A stretch of DNA of 64,000 nt, taken from NCBI GenBank assembly GCA_964036295.1, contig OZ038473.1:14230001-14294000 (forward strand). Reading direction: 5' to 3'. Shown piece by piece: positions 32,270 through 43,600 of this stretch; within the stretch, counting starts at the first letter, position 1; each line of letters starts with the position of its first letter. This DNA is from Plumapathes pennacea. Lineage: Eukaryota > Cnidaria > Anthozoa > Antipatharia > Myriopathidae. The notes beneath the pieces were generated by a model. That model was not told where the DNA came from. It saw only the letters and a list, made by a program, of their open reading frames with translations, and did no database searches. The translations under genes and the position numbers were made by a program.

Positions 32270-34996
32270 CAGTTGTACATAACATTTCTCTTCTTGTTGT
32301 TCAGTGGCACCTTGGGTTCTTCGAGAAAGAGTACACCCCGACGTACCGCGGGTTTGACTCGTTTTATGGGTTTTGGAATGGAAAAGAGGATTACTGGGAT
32401 CACAGTTCCCAGGAAGACGTGTGGGGATTTGACTTGCGCGACAACATGAAGGTAATTCATTGTACAATTGATAGACATACTTGTTTTGTTTATTGAATGT
32501 GTGCACTCGTTTACATTGTTTTCCTCTCGTAGGCTGTGAGGAACGAAAGTGGCCATTATGGGACAGAGCTGTTCTCTCATAAAGCGGAGCAGATAATTTA
32601 CAACCATGACAAATCGCAGCCTCTTTATTTGTACGTGGCTCAACAGGGGGTACACTCCGCCAATGAAAGACAGCCGCTCCAGGCACCACAGAGACTAGTG
32701 AAGGTGTGTCATGTTGGGACAGTTCACTCAAAATGCCCCACAAACTGTTCAGTGAGATTCTTAGGGGTACGGAATGCTACTATTGCAGTGTTGTGTCTAA
32801 ATAGTACTGCGGTAAATAACTCGTGATATCTTTGCATCTCTTGCAGAAATTCCCGCACATGTCATCGCTCAACAGGCGCATTTATTCGGCCATGGTGGCG
32901 TCCTTGGACGAATCCGTGGGAAACATAACACGTGCGCTCAGGGAAACAGGCATGCTACACAACTCCGTCCTCGTGTTCACAACCGATAACGGAGGAGCTC
33001 CAAGGGGATTCAATTGGTGAGTAATGACGTCATATAGTGGCGTATTAGCTGTACGTCATTTACATGACGTCACAGTCCTGGCATTGGAGTATTTCTATGA
33101 GGTTTGGGGTTTCTTTACATCCGGGGTATCTCTAATTGACAGGAACCAGGGCTGCAACTACCCATTCCGTGGTGGAAAAGACACTTTCTGGGAGGGAGGA
33201 GTCCGTGGGGTTGGATTTGTCTACAGTGATCTAATCACAATGAAATCCCGGGTGAGCTACGATCTGATTGACGCCACTGATTGGATGCCGACTTTTTACC
33301 ACCTTGCGGGGGGAGACGTGAGCAAACTCCAGGGGCGAATCGATGGAATGAACGTATGGGAGACGATAGCGCACGGGAAGCCATCACCAAGAACTGAGGT
33401 ACTTCACAACATCGATCCAAAACGTGAATTTGCGGCGATTCGCGTAGGAAACTACAAACTTGTGGTGAATCAAGACGCGGTCTTCCGCACCACGTGGCAT
33501 CCAAGATACAAAGTTAAGGGAGAGTTTAAAGACCTTCCCAAACCCAAGACGATACCTGGAGCCGTCATAGACTGCGGAAAATGGGAATCAGGTCCATTAG
33601 CCGAGTGCGACACGGATAAGTTCCCGTGTCTCTTTGATCTGTCAAAAGGTAAGATACAAATGTTTACCCGTCGAGTCCTAGCAGAGCTTAAAATATATTT
33701 TCTCCTTACTATCTCAGAGCAGAAAGATGTAGCGTAGTATGAAGAATTTAGCATCTGTTGACTTGCACAGTAGCAAGCTGATCAAACTACGAATTCTCTT
33801 TATGTCACTCATACCTTCTCTTTATGTATGGTGCGGAGAGTTTACATTTCAAGACCCAGGAAGTAAAAGTTTAAGAGGATTTGTGGAGAAAAAGGTTGCT
33901 GATATAATACCAAGTCTGTCAGTAACAAAATAGGAAAGTAGCAATTGTAGGCCAAAAGAATTTAACAATCTTCTCAAACGAGTTGGATGGAAATGGATTG
34001 ATTCATCTTTTGACTTTCGGGGGCCCTGACTATTGGCGGATCAATGATTTCGGCGCGCAAAGGACTGTGGTTCAAAGGGCCCGTTTAACACATCGTGTGT
34101 TTCCTGCAGATCCCTGTGAGTACGACAACATTGCCAGCACACATCTCCCAGTTGTTCGACAGTTACTGCAGAGATTAATCTTTCACCAGAAAAGAGCCCG
34201 ACCATTGTGGTTTCCCGAGCGAGATCCAGCCGCAAATCCTGAAAACTTTCATGGCTTCTGGACGTTTTGGAGGAAATCCACTGCCAATAAAGAGATCATG
34301 AAAAAAGCAGCTGATACCATTCCAACAAACAGAATTCAACCCGACTGTTACCATAGTAACCAGACAACCAGTTCTACGACTGGGCTTGGATGCATTGAGA
34401 ATTCAGCCATTCATCATTCCAATAATCACGATAATATTTACAATGTGTTGAATAGGATTCTGCATCGGTCCGAATCAGGGAAAAAGCACAATATCCCCTT
34501 AAGGCATAGACAGAGGATCAGGCAAGCACTATCTAAACTGTTCTGGGTTATGGCACTGAAGGCCGGAGAAAAGGTTGTGTCTCATAGAAACCGACTGAAT
34601 TTCCAAGAAATTCCAAGAAAACACGAGGGAATTCCAAGAAAAACTCGTAAGCCAATGGAGACGGCTGCTACTAATAAAGACGCAAGCCGAATGGCTTTGT
34701 ATACAATCTTAAAAGCAGCCGGTGATTTAACAGGAGCAAACATTGCGAAGAAAGATTTCATTGGTCGCAAGAAAAAGAGAAAAAGTAGGATGCGTGCAAG
34801 ACATTCTGGGAAGGATTCAAGTACAAAAGCTTCTCAGCTCAGCAAAACTGAGCAAGGACAGCAGAAAATAGTCTCACTGAGACAAAAAATGCACACAAAG
34901 ATTTCAGACGAGGAAGCAGACGAAAATAATGATGACGAGTACGATGATGCTGATTACAGTGATGACTATGATGACTTTACCGAGGCTGTAGAATGA
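30414..34996 (+). CDS. Arylsulfatase B-like sulfatase with long charged C-terminal tail
   Basis: Secretory or lysosomal sulfatase of the ARSB/ARSI/ARSJ group. Nine exons, 760 residues: 30414-30442, 31071-31170, 31358-31517, 31683-31795, 32305-32451, 32533-32703, 32847-33016, 33143-33648 and 34110-34996. The short first exon is the least certain; joined to exon 2 it gives a good signal peptide ([13 protein letters not shown]). Metal ligands are visible in VADDL (Asp41/42) and TTDNGG (Asp287/Asn288). The sulfatase signature CTPSR has Cys80, the residue converted to formylglycine; GVGKWHLG and [10 protein letters not shown] are also present. The likely substrate is a sulfated glycosaminoglycan such as N-acetylgalactosamine-4-sulfate (family inference). 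After about residue 525 comes a tail of about 235 residues that the vertebrate enzyme lacks: first rich in Lys, Arg and Asn, ending in a run dominated by Asp, Glu and Tyr. Confidence 0.92.
30767..30959 (+). mobile_element. TTAA-associated inverted-repeat MITE (family 1)
   Basis: Begins TAGCCCTTTCACTTCCAAG, ends TTGGAAGTGAAAGGGTTAA, with the family internal blocks. It sits in intron 1 of the sulfatase gene. Confidence 0.85.
31586..31672 (+). repeat. GATGAC/GAT microsatellite
   Basis: Pure GATGAC hexamers followed by GAT trinucleotides in sulfatase intron 3. The apparent Met-Thr repeat frame is an artefact. Confidence 0.95.
32220..32286 (+). repeat. TTG microsatellite with flanking direct repeats
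   Basis: About ten TTG units lie between two copies of CAGTTGTACATAACA in sulfatase intron 4, just before the exon-5 acceptor at 32304. This looks like local slippage and duplication. Confidence 0.8.
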
Positions 34997-35273
34997 CGTA
35001 AGGTATTGTGACACATGTACAAGGCCTTTCTCTGCTGGAGGAAGACTGGACCCGATTACGTCTGCTTTTAAAACTGCAAACTTAATCGTTTTTCATTCCA
35101 TTTTATTTTTCTCTCTGGCATATACGACATGTTGAAACAACAAACTCATAAATATTTTAAGATAAAATTTTTTCAGAATTTAAGTCGGAAGTTTAGCATG
35201 TTAAGGTAGCATTACAGGGCACCTCGGGATACGCGCATCTGGGACATGCATCAAAAACAAACTTCGCGCCATG

Positions 35274-37498
35274 TTACTTCTTATGGACGCGCGTGTGGCG
35301 GCTAAGGTTCCCGGATTGAGAGAACCTCGCCCCACAGACCTTGCAGCAGTATGGCTTTTCGCCCGTGTGAACTCGCACGTGCTTGGTCAGCGTCGAGCTG
35401 TCGGCAAAACCGCGGGAACAGATGCGGCACTGGTACGGCCGTTCACCACTATGTGTGCGCATGTGCGTAGTCACTGAGGAAGATTGAGCAAATCTGTTGA
35501 ACCGGAAATGACGCAGCGTTAGTTTAAATCAGAGACAGCTTTCTCAGCCAATCAGCGCGCAAAAAGCACAATCGAGAGCAGGAAGCCTAAGTGCCTTTGC
35601 GTGCCTCGTGCAGATATGTCGGCCATTGGACTGGAAGCAAGTGTCATTGTTTCATAGTCAAGTCCGTCGTAATGCGAAAACAATATTTCATGTAAATTGA
35701 TTCATAAGGCTGGAACCCAATTATTTATAGAACACGTTGATGCACTGCCTCGAAATTCTCATTGATAAACAATAACCATCAGGTCTTAAATCTTCCCACC
35801 TTGCCTCGTTGCTTCAAACAAAACATAGTAATATGAGATAGTGTGGGGATGAAGAAATTCCTTTAATCAGCTACCATTTTTTCCTTAATGAACCACATAG
35901 TTGACTTTGTAATAAAAGAAGAGGAGTTGCCTCTGATTACTGTTATCCAATAAGTTGATATGTTTACTGACCTCCTTTTGCAAATGCGGCATTGAAATGG
36001 CTTCTCCCCTGAGTGAATGCGCAAATGTGCCGTTAGATTGGCGTCCTGGGAGAAACACTTGCCGCAGATGGTACAGCGGTATGGCTTCTCCCCAGTGTGC
36101 GTGCGCATGTGCGTCCTCAGAGTGGAGGGCCGCGCGTAAACTCGATTGCACACGTGACATTTGCTGCTCTCCTGAAAAAAAAAAAAAAAAAAAAACCGTG
36201 GGGAAAAAGATTTATCCGTTTTGAGAGTTGAGTCCGCAAAAAAATCTTGCTTAGACATGCGTACGACCTATGTGTACCAGTACATGAAGTAAAACTCCAC
36301 ACCAGCCAGCTTTGAGACATCGCGCAGTTAATCTGCCCTTTTAACCTACAGAGGCTGCCCCACCTTTTCCTCCGTTTCGTCACTGTTCACTTCACCTTTC
36401 ACCTTGACATCAAGGGAAGAGTGGCTAACTGGATTCTGATTGGCTGTGAGGCCCCTGAAGTTGTATGTGATTGGATAATAATTCGTGGGCGCTGGCAGGT
36501 AGTGGTAAGGCGCCTGAGGGCCCAATGTGCCGTAAGAGCGGCCGGGTTCTGAACATACTCCAACTTGACGAGCAGCCCAGGAATACTTGAGAGAAAGCAG
36601 GGCTCCCGCGGCGTTGAGCCACGATTGCGAAGAGTCACAAAATGGGCTGAAACAATAGCACGGCAATCAATCCATTTTAAAACAATGTTATACAAATTAA
36701 CCCTTTATCTTCCAAGCTCAAATACAGATAGTCCCAACTATGTATGAGTGATGTAGTTAGCATTGATATCATCTTCCATTTGTTGCGGATATTCTGTGCG
36801 TTTCGAAAGCTAGCCCTTCTTCAGAACAAAACTGAAAACTGAAAGATTATATTCAACATTTTAGCAAACCGAGACAATTTCAGGTCTTGAAATTTACTTA
36901 TCTATAGTCTAAACCGCGAGACAAAGATTCTGACACAATGAGAAAAGACAATGATGGACTGTAAAGACACATCGATACAGGGAGGCGGGACAGTTTTTTC
37001 AAAATCGAGAGAACTCAAAACAACTGGCATTTTGCACGGCCATAATTGATTTTTTTCCCACGAAATTCGTCTTTTTGTTCCAGTACCTCTTTCCGGTCCG
37101 ACCTTTTGTCTTTTTGATTCTCGCCTGCACTGTGTTGGACAAATTAACCAAACTAAAACTTAAACGCATGCAGCGAAGAAATGCAGTGTAATTACACAAA
37201 GCCGGTGTTCCGAAAATTTCACGGATTGACCTCACAAAAAAATATGTTTGCTGAAATGCAAGGCAAAAAATAATTTGACATTCCTTTTTTTCTCGTAGCA
37301 TAAAAGTTAGATAGAAAGATAGGTGTAGAAATCTTTATTTTTTTGCTTGGAAACAGAGACGGAAAAAAAAAACGGTCGGAACAATTTTGTTGATTCTCGT
37401 CCCTGCTCTCAGTTATCAAAAAAATACAATACAGAGAAATAAAATAACAATACGTACCCGTAACTTGGCGAAATGATTGAATCACTGGAAACTTCCAT
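35274..37498 (-). CDS. gl: Glass-type five C2H2 zinc-finger transcription factor
   Basis: Four exons: 37458-37498, 36364-36646, 35972-36171 and 35274-35493, giving 247 residues. The N-terminal 105 residues are a low-complexity Ser/Tyr/Pro-rich region ([14 protein letters not shown]..., [15 protein letters not shown]) with a lysine ([11 protein letters not shown]) that resembles a SUMO site. Five contiguous C2H2 fingers follow with TGEKP-type linkers: [37 protein letters not shown], then [36 protein letters not shown] and [15 protein letters not shown]. The exact order ARPSTL, SQx[18 protein letters not shown], SQSGNLxRH is the signature of Glass, the photoreceptor regulator of arthropods. Finger 3 is split by the phase-2 intron between exons 3 and 4. 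Role in this organism is unknown; nuclear DNA binding is expected. Confidence 0.9.
35525..35680. repeat. Dispersed repeat, related to 49418-49570
   Basis: Shares CAGCCAATCAGCG, AAGCCT..GCGTTTCTCGTGC-like and TTTAATGCGAAAA-like blocks in the same order with the stretch in EXOC4 intron 32. Diverged; class unknown. Confidence 0.5.
36696..36775 (+). mobile_element. Family-1 MITE, 5' fragment
   Basis: TTAACCCTTTATCTTCCAAG followed by GAGTGATGTAGTTAGCATTG; the right half is missing. Located in intron 1 of the Glass-like gene. Confidence 0.65.
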
Positions 37499-37658
37499 AA
37501 CGAATGGCGCAGACGTAGTTCTTAAGGCAACCTTTAGAAAATACCAAATCTTGCCTGAAAAACTAAATACGAAAAAAAGTACAGCTTCTAGTTCAGTAGA
37601 CTAGAATATTACTTTTTGTTCTTTTTCACTCGGCTTGTAGTCTTGTAGTCTTGTAGAC

Positions 37659-37990
37659 ATCAACGGATGTGAGTGAGTGTTTTTACTCCTTTTGGGTATT
37701 TGTTCAATTTCCGGCTCAGGTCAGGTTGATGTATCATTGGCTCGGCCGGACCCTTTGAAAGCGAAGGGGAAACCTCTACCAGAAAAGAGAACGATTGTGA
37801 AGCGGCCGCTCGCTGCTCATAATTATCAACGGACGTCAGTGAGTATTTTGACTCTTTTTGGGTATTTGTTCACTTTCCGACTCAGGTCAGGTTGTAATGT
37901 CATTGGCTCGGCCAGACCTTTGAGTCGAGGGGAAAGCCTCTTGCATTGAAAAGAGAACGGTTGTGAAGCGGCCGCTCGCTGGTCATTGGT
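37659..37990. repeat. 166-bp tandem duplication upstream of the Glass-like gene
   Basis: Units 37659-37824 and 37825-37990 share ATCAACGGA, TTTTTGGGTATTTGTTCA, CTCAGGTCAGGTTG, CATTGGCTCGGCC and GTGAAGCGGCCGCTCGCTG. The left edge has a TAGTCTTG triple repeat. Confidence 0.85.
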
Positions 37991-38057
37991 CAGACTTTGA
38001 GGGTGGGGAACAATCTGCATTAGCATATGAACAGCAATTGTAAACCATCATGTTCTA

Positions 38058-38225
38058 CAGTAGAACCCCGCTAATTTAAACTCTCAAGGGAAGCGAGGAA
38101 TAGTTCGAGATAGCGGAGTGCTCCAAAAAGAATTTCTACCAAGTTCATTTCCAAGGGAAATCGAATTCTGTTTGAGATAGCGGAGAGTTCGAGATAACTG
38201 AGTTCGAGATAGCGGGGTTCTAATG
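38058..38225. mobile_element. pogo/Tigger-like MITE, copy 2
   Basis: 168 bp between TA dinucleotides; ends CAGTAGAACCCCGCTAATTT and the complement of CATTAGAACCCCGCTATC. Internal GTTCGAGATAGCGG repeats match copy 3 closely. Confidence 0.88.
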
Positions 38226-38730
38226 TAGTTGTATTTCTTTCTTCTTTTGCGTTTTTGTTGTTGTTGTTGCTCATGGCATTCCATTGCAGGCAAAAAATCT
38301 GAAAAATTGTGGTTTATGAAACGTTAAACCAATTGAAATATCTTCAAGTACAGGCATAAAACCGCAACCACACCATTTAACGTACGACATAATGTTTTTT
38401 AGTTGACAGTTTTTTTGTTTTTTTTGTTTTTTGTTTTTAATTAGAAACTCAAAATGGTTCTTTAAGGCTGTTTGTATTTGACAACATGAAAAAATCTAGA
38501 AAACCCATAAACATGAAAAGAAAGATAATGCAGGCCGAAAAACAAAAAAAAAAAAAAAAAAAAAGAAAAAACATGAGGTAAAAGAGGTCAGCCACTTCGT
38601 AAAACTAGATTCCAAGTTCTCTCGTTCAACCTTGGTGTGGGCCGCAATGCGTTGGGCCCACGAACCTAAATCAGCGGAAAGCCATAATGTTGGTTTATAC
38701 TTGGTTTAAGAGTTAATTTAGTGTACCGCC

Positions 38731-40657
38731 ATGGCGGTTTACAAGCGTTCTTCGGTAAGAGATCTATGACTCCGTTTTTACAAGTTGTGTGCAGCTAACA
38801 GTCTCTTTTATCTATCTCTATGCAGTCAGTAATGCTTCTGTCAGTTATAAGGACTTTATCAAACAGGTATGTGCAATGCTTATCATGTGAATTTCCGAGT
38901 CACATTTCGTGTGGAAGTCTCTTCTTGCTTGTAATTTTCTGTTTTTATTTTCCGTACAGCGATGACGTGGAGAGGAGGGAAATTGAACGAGAGAGACTGC
39001 AGCACGAGTTATCCGAATGTGACGAAAAATTGGACAGACTTGTTGAAGGTACAGACTGACGACGTATTTGTACATCAGATCCAAGCTGAGAAAAGCGAGG
39101 AGTTTTACTAGAAATACGATATTCACAAATGTTCCTTCGCCCATACGTACAAAAAATAACAAAAGAAGTCATTTCTGAAGGATCAGTCTGAAGGGAATAT
39201 TAGACACACCCTTCCTAGGAAATACAGGATTCTGGGGGTGAAGGGTGGGAGGGGGGTGGGGGTAAAATATTTCAGGAAATGGTATTCAAGATGAGCAATA
39301 TAGATAATTCAAGGTGACGCCTGATAAGTTGGGACAACCCTGTGAATATGGTGTATCTAAACATCAAACCAACTTTTTGTTTTCAGAGAATCAGGATCAT
39401 TTGAAGTCCACGATACAGACCTTCAGTGGAATGTCAACAAAAATAGCTGGTATGGAATGTTGAAATGTCAAGTTTGTAAATGTATAATAAAATGCATATA
39501 CATATGTAGTTATAAAGTATGTTTGTGTGGTTGTATGACTGCTATGTCCAACTGTTAAGTTTCATCTGGGCAAGTGATCAATTATTGGCAAATTCTCCAT
39601 ACTGGATGATATATCTCTGGTGAGAGATTAGAAGTTGATAAGAACTCTTTTGCAGCTTCCCTCAAAAAGGTCAAAGAACTGAAAGAGAATCTCAATGCAT
39701 GCAAGTCTCTTTTACACTGCAAGAGAGATGAACTCAGAAAATTCTGGATGGAGGGAATGGAACAGAGCGAAGTTCTAAACTTGCTAGACCAAATGTGAGT
39801 CATTCATCTGTGTGTACAGCAAACTCTTCTGCTGGCATCTTAGTTTATGCCACTGTTTGCTGAAGTTAGATTTTTTATGTCACTTTGTATCTCACCAGAG
39901 ACCAAGTCAAGAATGTCCCAGAGCAGATTGAGAAATACAAGAAGAAGAAGTATTACCTCCATGCGACAGAGAGCCTGGTTTCAACTGGTTTGTAATAAAA
40001 TAGCATCCAGTGGCAGATACATCAGATATTTCATCCCTCCATACAATACTTGACCAAGCTAAAGTGATTTTCAGGCCAAATTGATGACTATTTTGAAAGA
40101 AATCATTGTCACCAGGTGGTAATGTTCAATAGCTATCCTTTGTCCTTCTGTTACAGTGAATTTGTTGGAAGGCACTTTGTCAGGTGTAGAGGCTTTGAGG
40201 CATTTGAGGTTGGACCTACAGGCCAAGAAGCAGGTGATGATGCTGTGTTTTTCTTTTACAACACAAAGAGTCTGGCAGTTTGACTATGTCTTGTTTGTAG
40301 GTGGAGCATGAATTGCTCATAAGGGAGCTGAACATACATCTGTACATGAAGACTGAGAAATGCCGTGAGGCACGAAAAAGGCTCTTGGAGGGCTTGGATG
40401 AAACAGGGAGAGGTAATTTAATTACAGTGCACATAAGGAGTAGTTCATTAGCATGATAAGGATCCATTTCATTCATAGAGATATATCTGTGGGTTAAGTT
40501 TGATGTCCACTATCCTTTCATTCATTCATCCATTTGCTTTCTCTCTCTCTCCCTCCTAACTGTTCCCAACCTCATTCAAATCCTCCCTCATTCTGTCCTC
40601 CCACTTACTGGTAAACTCTCCCCCCCCCCTTCCTTAATTTTTTTTTCACTCTCTTTG

Positions 40658-40688
<31 letters not shown>

Positions 40689-43600
40689 GCAGATGCTACA
40701 TCTGGAGTACGAGTTCAGGTGGAAAACTTCCAGAAAAACCACCAGCGCTCTGCCTCAAGTAAGTGCTGCATAGTACTAAGCACTTTGTTATTAATGTTAT
40801 TGAAGCCAACACCCCCCCCCCCTCACTTTTCCTTGGGGGGGGGGGGGGGGGAGGGGGAGTCATTTACTTACAGTACAAACAAGGAGTCTGTTTAATTGTA
40901 GAAAATAATTCATTAGCACTATGAGGATTCATTTCATTCATGGAGATATGTCCACTATCCATTCATTCATTTATTTCATAACTTCCTCAGGGTCCGTCCT
41001 TTTTTTTTGCAGGATCGTTGATGATGGAACATGCACTAATGGACAGTGCAGGTTCTGTGAAGTCTGACTCAGAAGTGAGAAAACATTTTTTTGATGCAGC
41101 TGCAACTAGATAAACAAAAAAATATATATATATTTGGTTGGTGAACATCCTGTAGTGTCTCTACATGTCATATTTGGTTTGTTTTTAGTCTGTGTTCATT
41201 GAAAGAGACTGTCTACATCCCCATGATATTTTGGCCTGTTATGACTGTCTGTCGTTGAATACAGTAGCTCATCTGTTTGTTCCAGGTTAGAGAGGACCTT
41301 TATACCGACCCTGAAGAGGACAGCGATCATTTCATGATTCTTCTTGTGGAGTCCCTGTCTCTACTGGGCAAGATTCCTGAAGCTATTGAGGTACTGATGT
41401 TAATATAATTAAATACTAACAGCATATCTTTTCAAAAACAGGATTTTCTAAATTATTTTCAAACTTGGTAAAGTGCAGAGATTGATAAGTAACTTATATG
41501 TTGTTCAGGCAATCAAAAAGAGAATGAAGATTGAGATGTCACTGATAATTCACAGGGCAACTACGATTGTTGCAAGAAGGTAATGTTCCCAACTTCAGTT
41601 TCTTAGTACTATTACCCTGTTCCCAATGTTATTAAGAATTATCAACTCAAGGATGAAATCTCTCAAGTTTCACTGAACTGTGTGACAGTTGCTTTAATAG
41701 TTTGAATATTGACTAAGTATTGAAGGGAGAAGTTTGGCTCTGATCACTCTTGCAGTGAACTCATCATTTTTTTGTCTCTCTGCTGGACAGGTTGTGTGTG
41801 TTTAGGTTGCATGGAATCATGTATTCAGTGACTCAATTTTCCCTTTTTTAGGGCTGGACAAAGTGAAGATACCATTACACAACAGGTAAAGTATTCTTCA
41901 ATAGCAGTACTGTATATGTTTTACCATAATTTTGTCCAGTCTTGTGAAACAGATCATCTTACAGTATATAATGTTTATACAAAGATTGTTTTTGGGCAAT
42001 CCTGTCACTCAGCTGTTATCATACACTGCCTTGTTTGTTTGTTTGTTTGTTTGTTTATTTGTTTATTGTTAGAATCAGCCACATCTTCTGCTGGAGCTGT
42101 TGGAGGTTGTGTTCGACATGTTCAGGGGTGTGGCTCATGCTCATCAGATAGTGTTGTCTGCAATACACAAAATTGTCCAGGTAAAGTGTTGTGTGTACAC
42201 TATTGAATAGATAAACATACTGACCAACCCATAGATAGACAGACAGACACAGACAGATGGGTGGATGCAGGTAAACAGTGTGTTACAACAAACAGTCGAC
42301 ATCAAAACGTGGATCTCAAACTTTTGATGGGACTAAAAAGCAACTTGTCAGCACAAATTGACCTTTGGAAACTATGAAACAGCCAGTAATTACTTTGTTG
42401 TTTGGACTTTGTTTTTGTGTTTATACATGGTATTCTTATGCAACTTTATGGTGATAGTTCCATGCTCACTTTTAGGTATATCACACTTTTGTTTTTCATC
42501 TTAAATTTGCAGAAGGATACACAAACTGACTTTGGTAAGTTACTGGTAGATATTGGATCACAAATGTTAATTTTAAAAATGTTTGATCTTTGATAAGTAC
42601 AAGCAATGGTCTTTTTTTTTTCTCTGTTTAGGTGACACAAACATTTATGCAATTGATGTGGTCTGGTCTGAGGTTCAGTTTGCTGTAAGTATTGTTCTCC
42701 TGATGTGAATATGTTTCTTCATTATATGTTGGTCTGTGCCTCTGGACCTTCTGGCTTCCTCTCTCTTCAGCCCTTTTTGCCTTGTTATGTGCCTCGTGCC
42801 TGTTGTAAGTCATACTTATGAACACTTTTGTTCACACGAAGGTAGCACTTCAAAGCCAAAAATATTTTCATTTTGTTTTGCTTCATTAAAGGGCGAATGC
42901 TTAAGACCTTAGGCTATCAGTCTCCTAGAGTTTATCACTGACTGTTATGACTTTGCCTACACAGATCCAGATGCTTTTGGGTGATTATCTCGATGTTAAA
43001 AACATGGCCTCAGCTCAACAAGCTCCGTCAGCCTTCACTGAATCAGAAAGGTCAGAATGAAATGCAGCCTTCTGGAAAGCGAGTTAAAGCACTTGTGCTT
43101 ATAGAAACGTTTTATCTTTTTACTCCTTCCTATTTCAATGTTGTTTCTGCCCAAAAATCTACCACACAGTGTTTCATGTAACGTTCATATCCAACAAGAA
43201 AATGGGAAGATGGGGAATTAATAAATTGGATGCACACTGCTAGAAGTGAGAGCAGACCAAGTGATAACTTGAGGATTTCTCTTCTCTGTAGTGATATATC
43301 GTCCTTCTTTGCTCCAAAGAGAAGGGGAATTTCTAGAGGAGAGCAGGCGGTAGGCACTGAATAATTTGATTTTGTGTCTGTCTCTATGTTATCTGTCTGT
43401 GTGCTTGTATGTTTGTCTACGGAAAATGTACTGTACCCAGGAGGGGATCCAGACCGGTTTATACCGGTTTACATTGGTTAACGGAAACCGGTAGAATTTT
43501 AGAAAAGTTCTCAGCCTCCGGAAATGGCAGGTAATTGCGTTTTGGAGAGCCAGATCTCATCCCCCCCTCCCCCTGGGGCCCGTCAGCGCGCGTACATTTA

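Larger units (their letters stand above)
37499..38730. other. Divergent intergenic region between the Glass-like gene and EXOC4
   Basis: Should carry promoters for both genes. Contains a 166-bp tandem duplication (37659-37990), a pogo/Tigger-like MITE (38058-38225) and poly-A/T runs (38400-38435, 38541-38563). No exon seen. Confidence 0.5.

Noticed and set aside
31885..32743. Long minus-strand frames (256 and 158 codons)
   Set aside because: They are antisense to sulfatase exons 5 and 6 and include a poly-Gln stretch from the TTG repeat.
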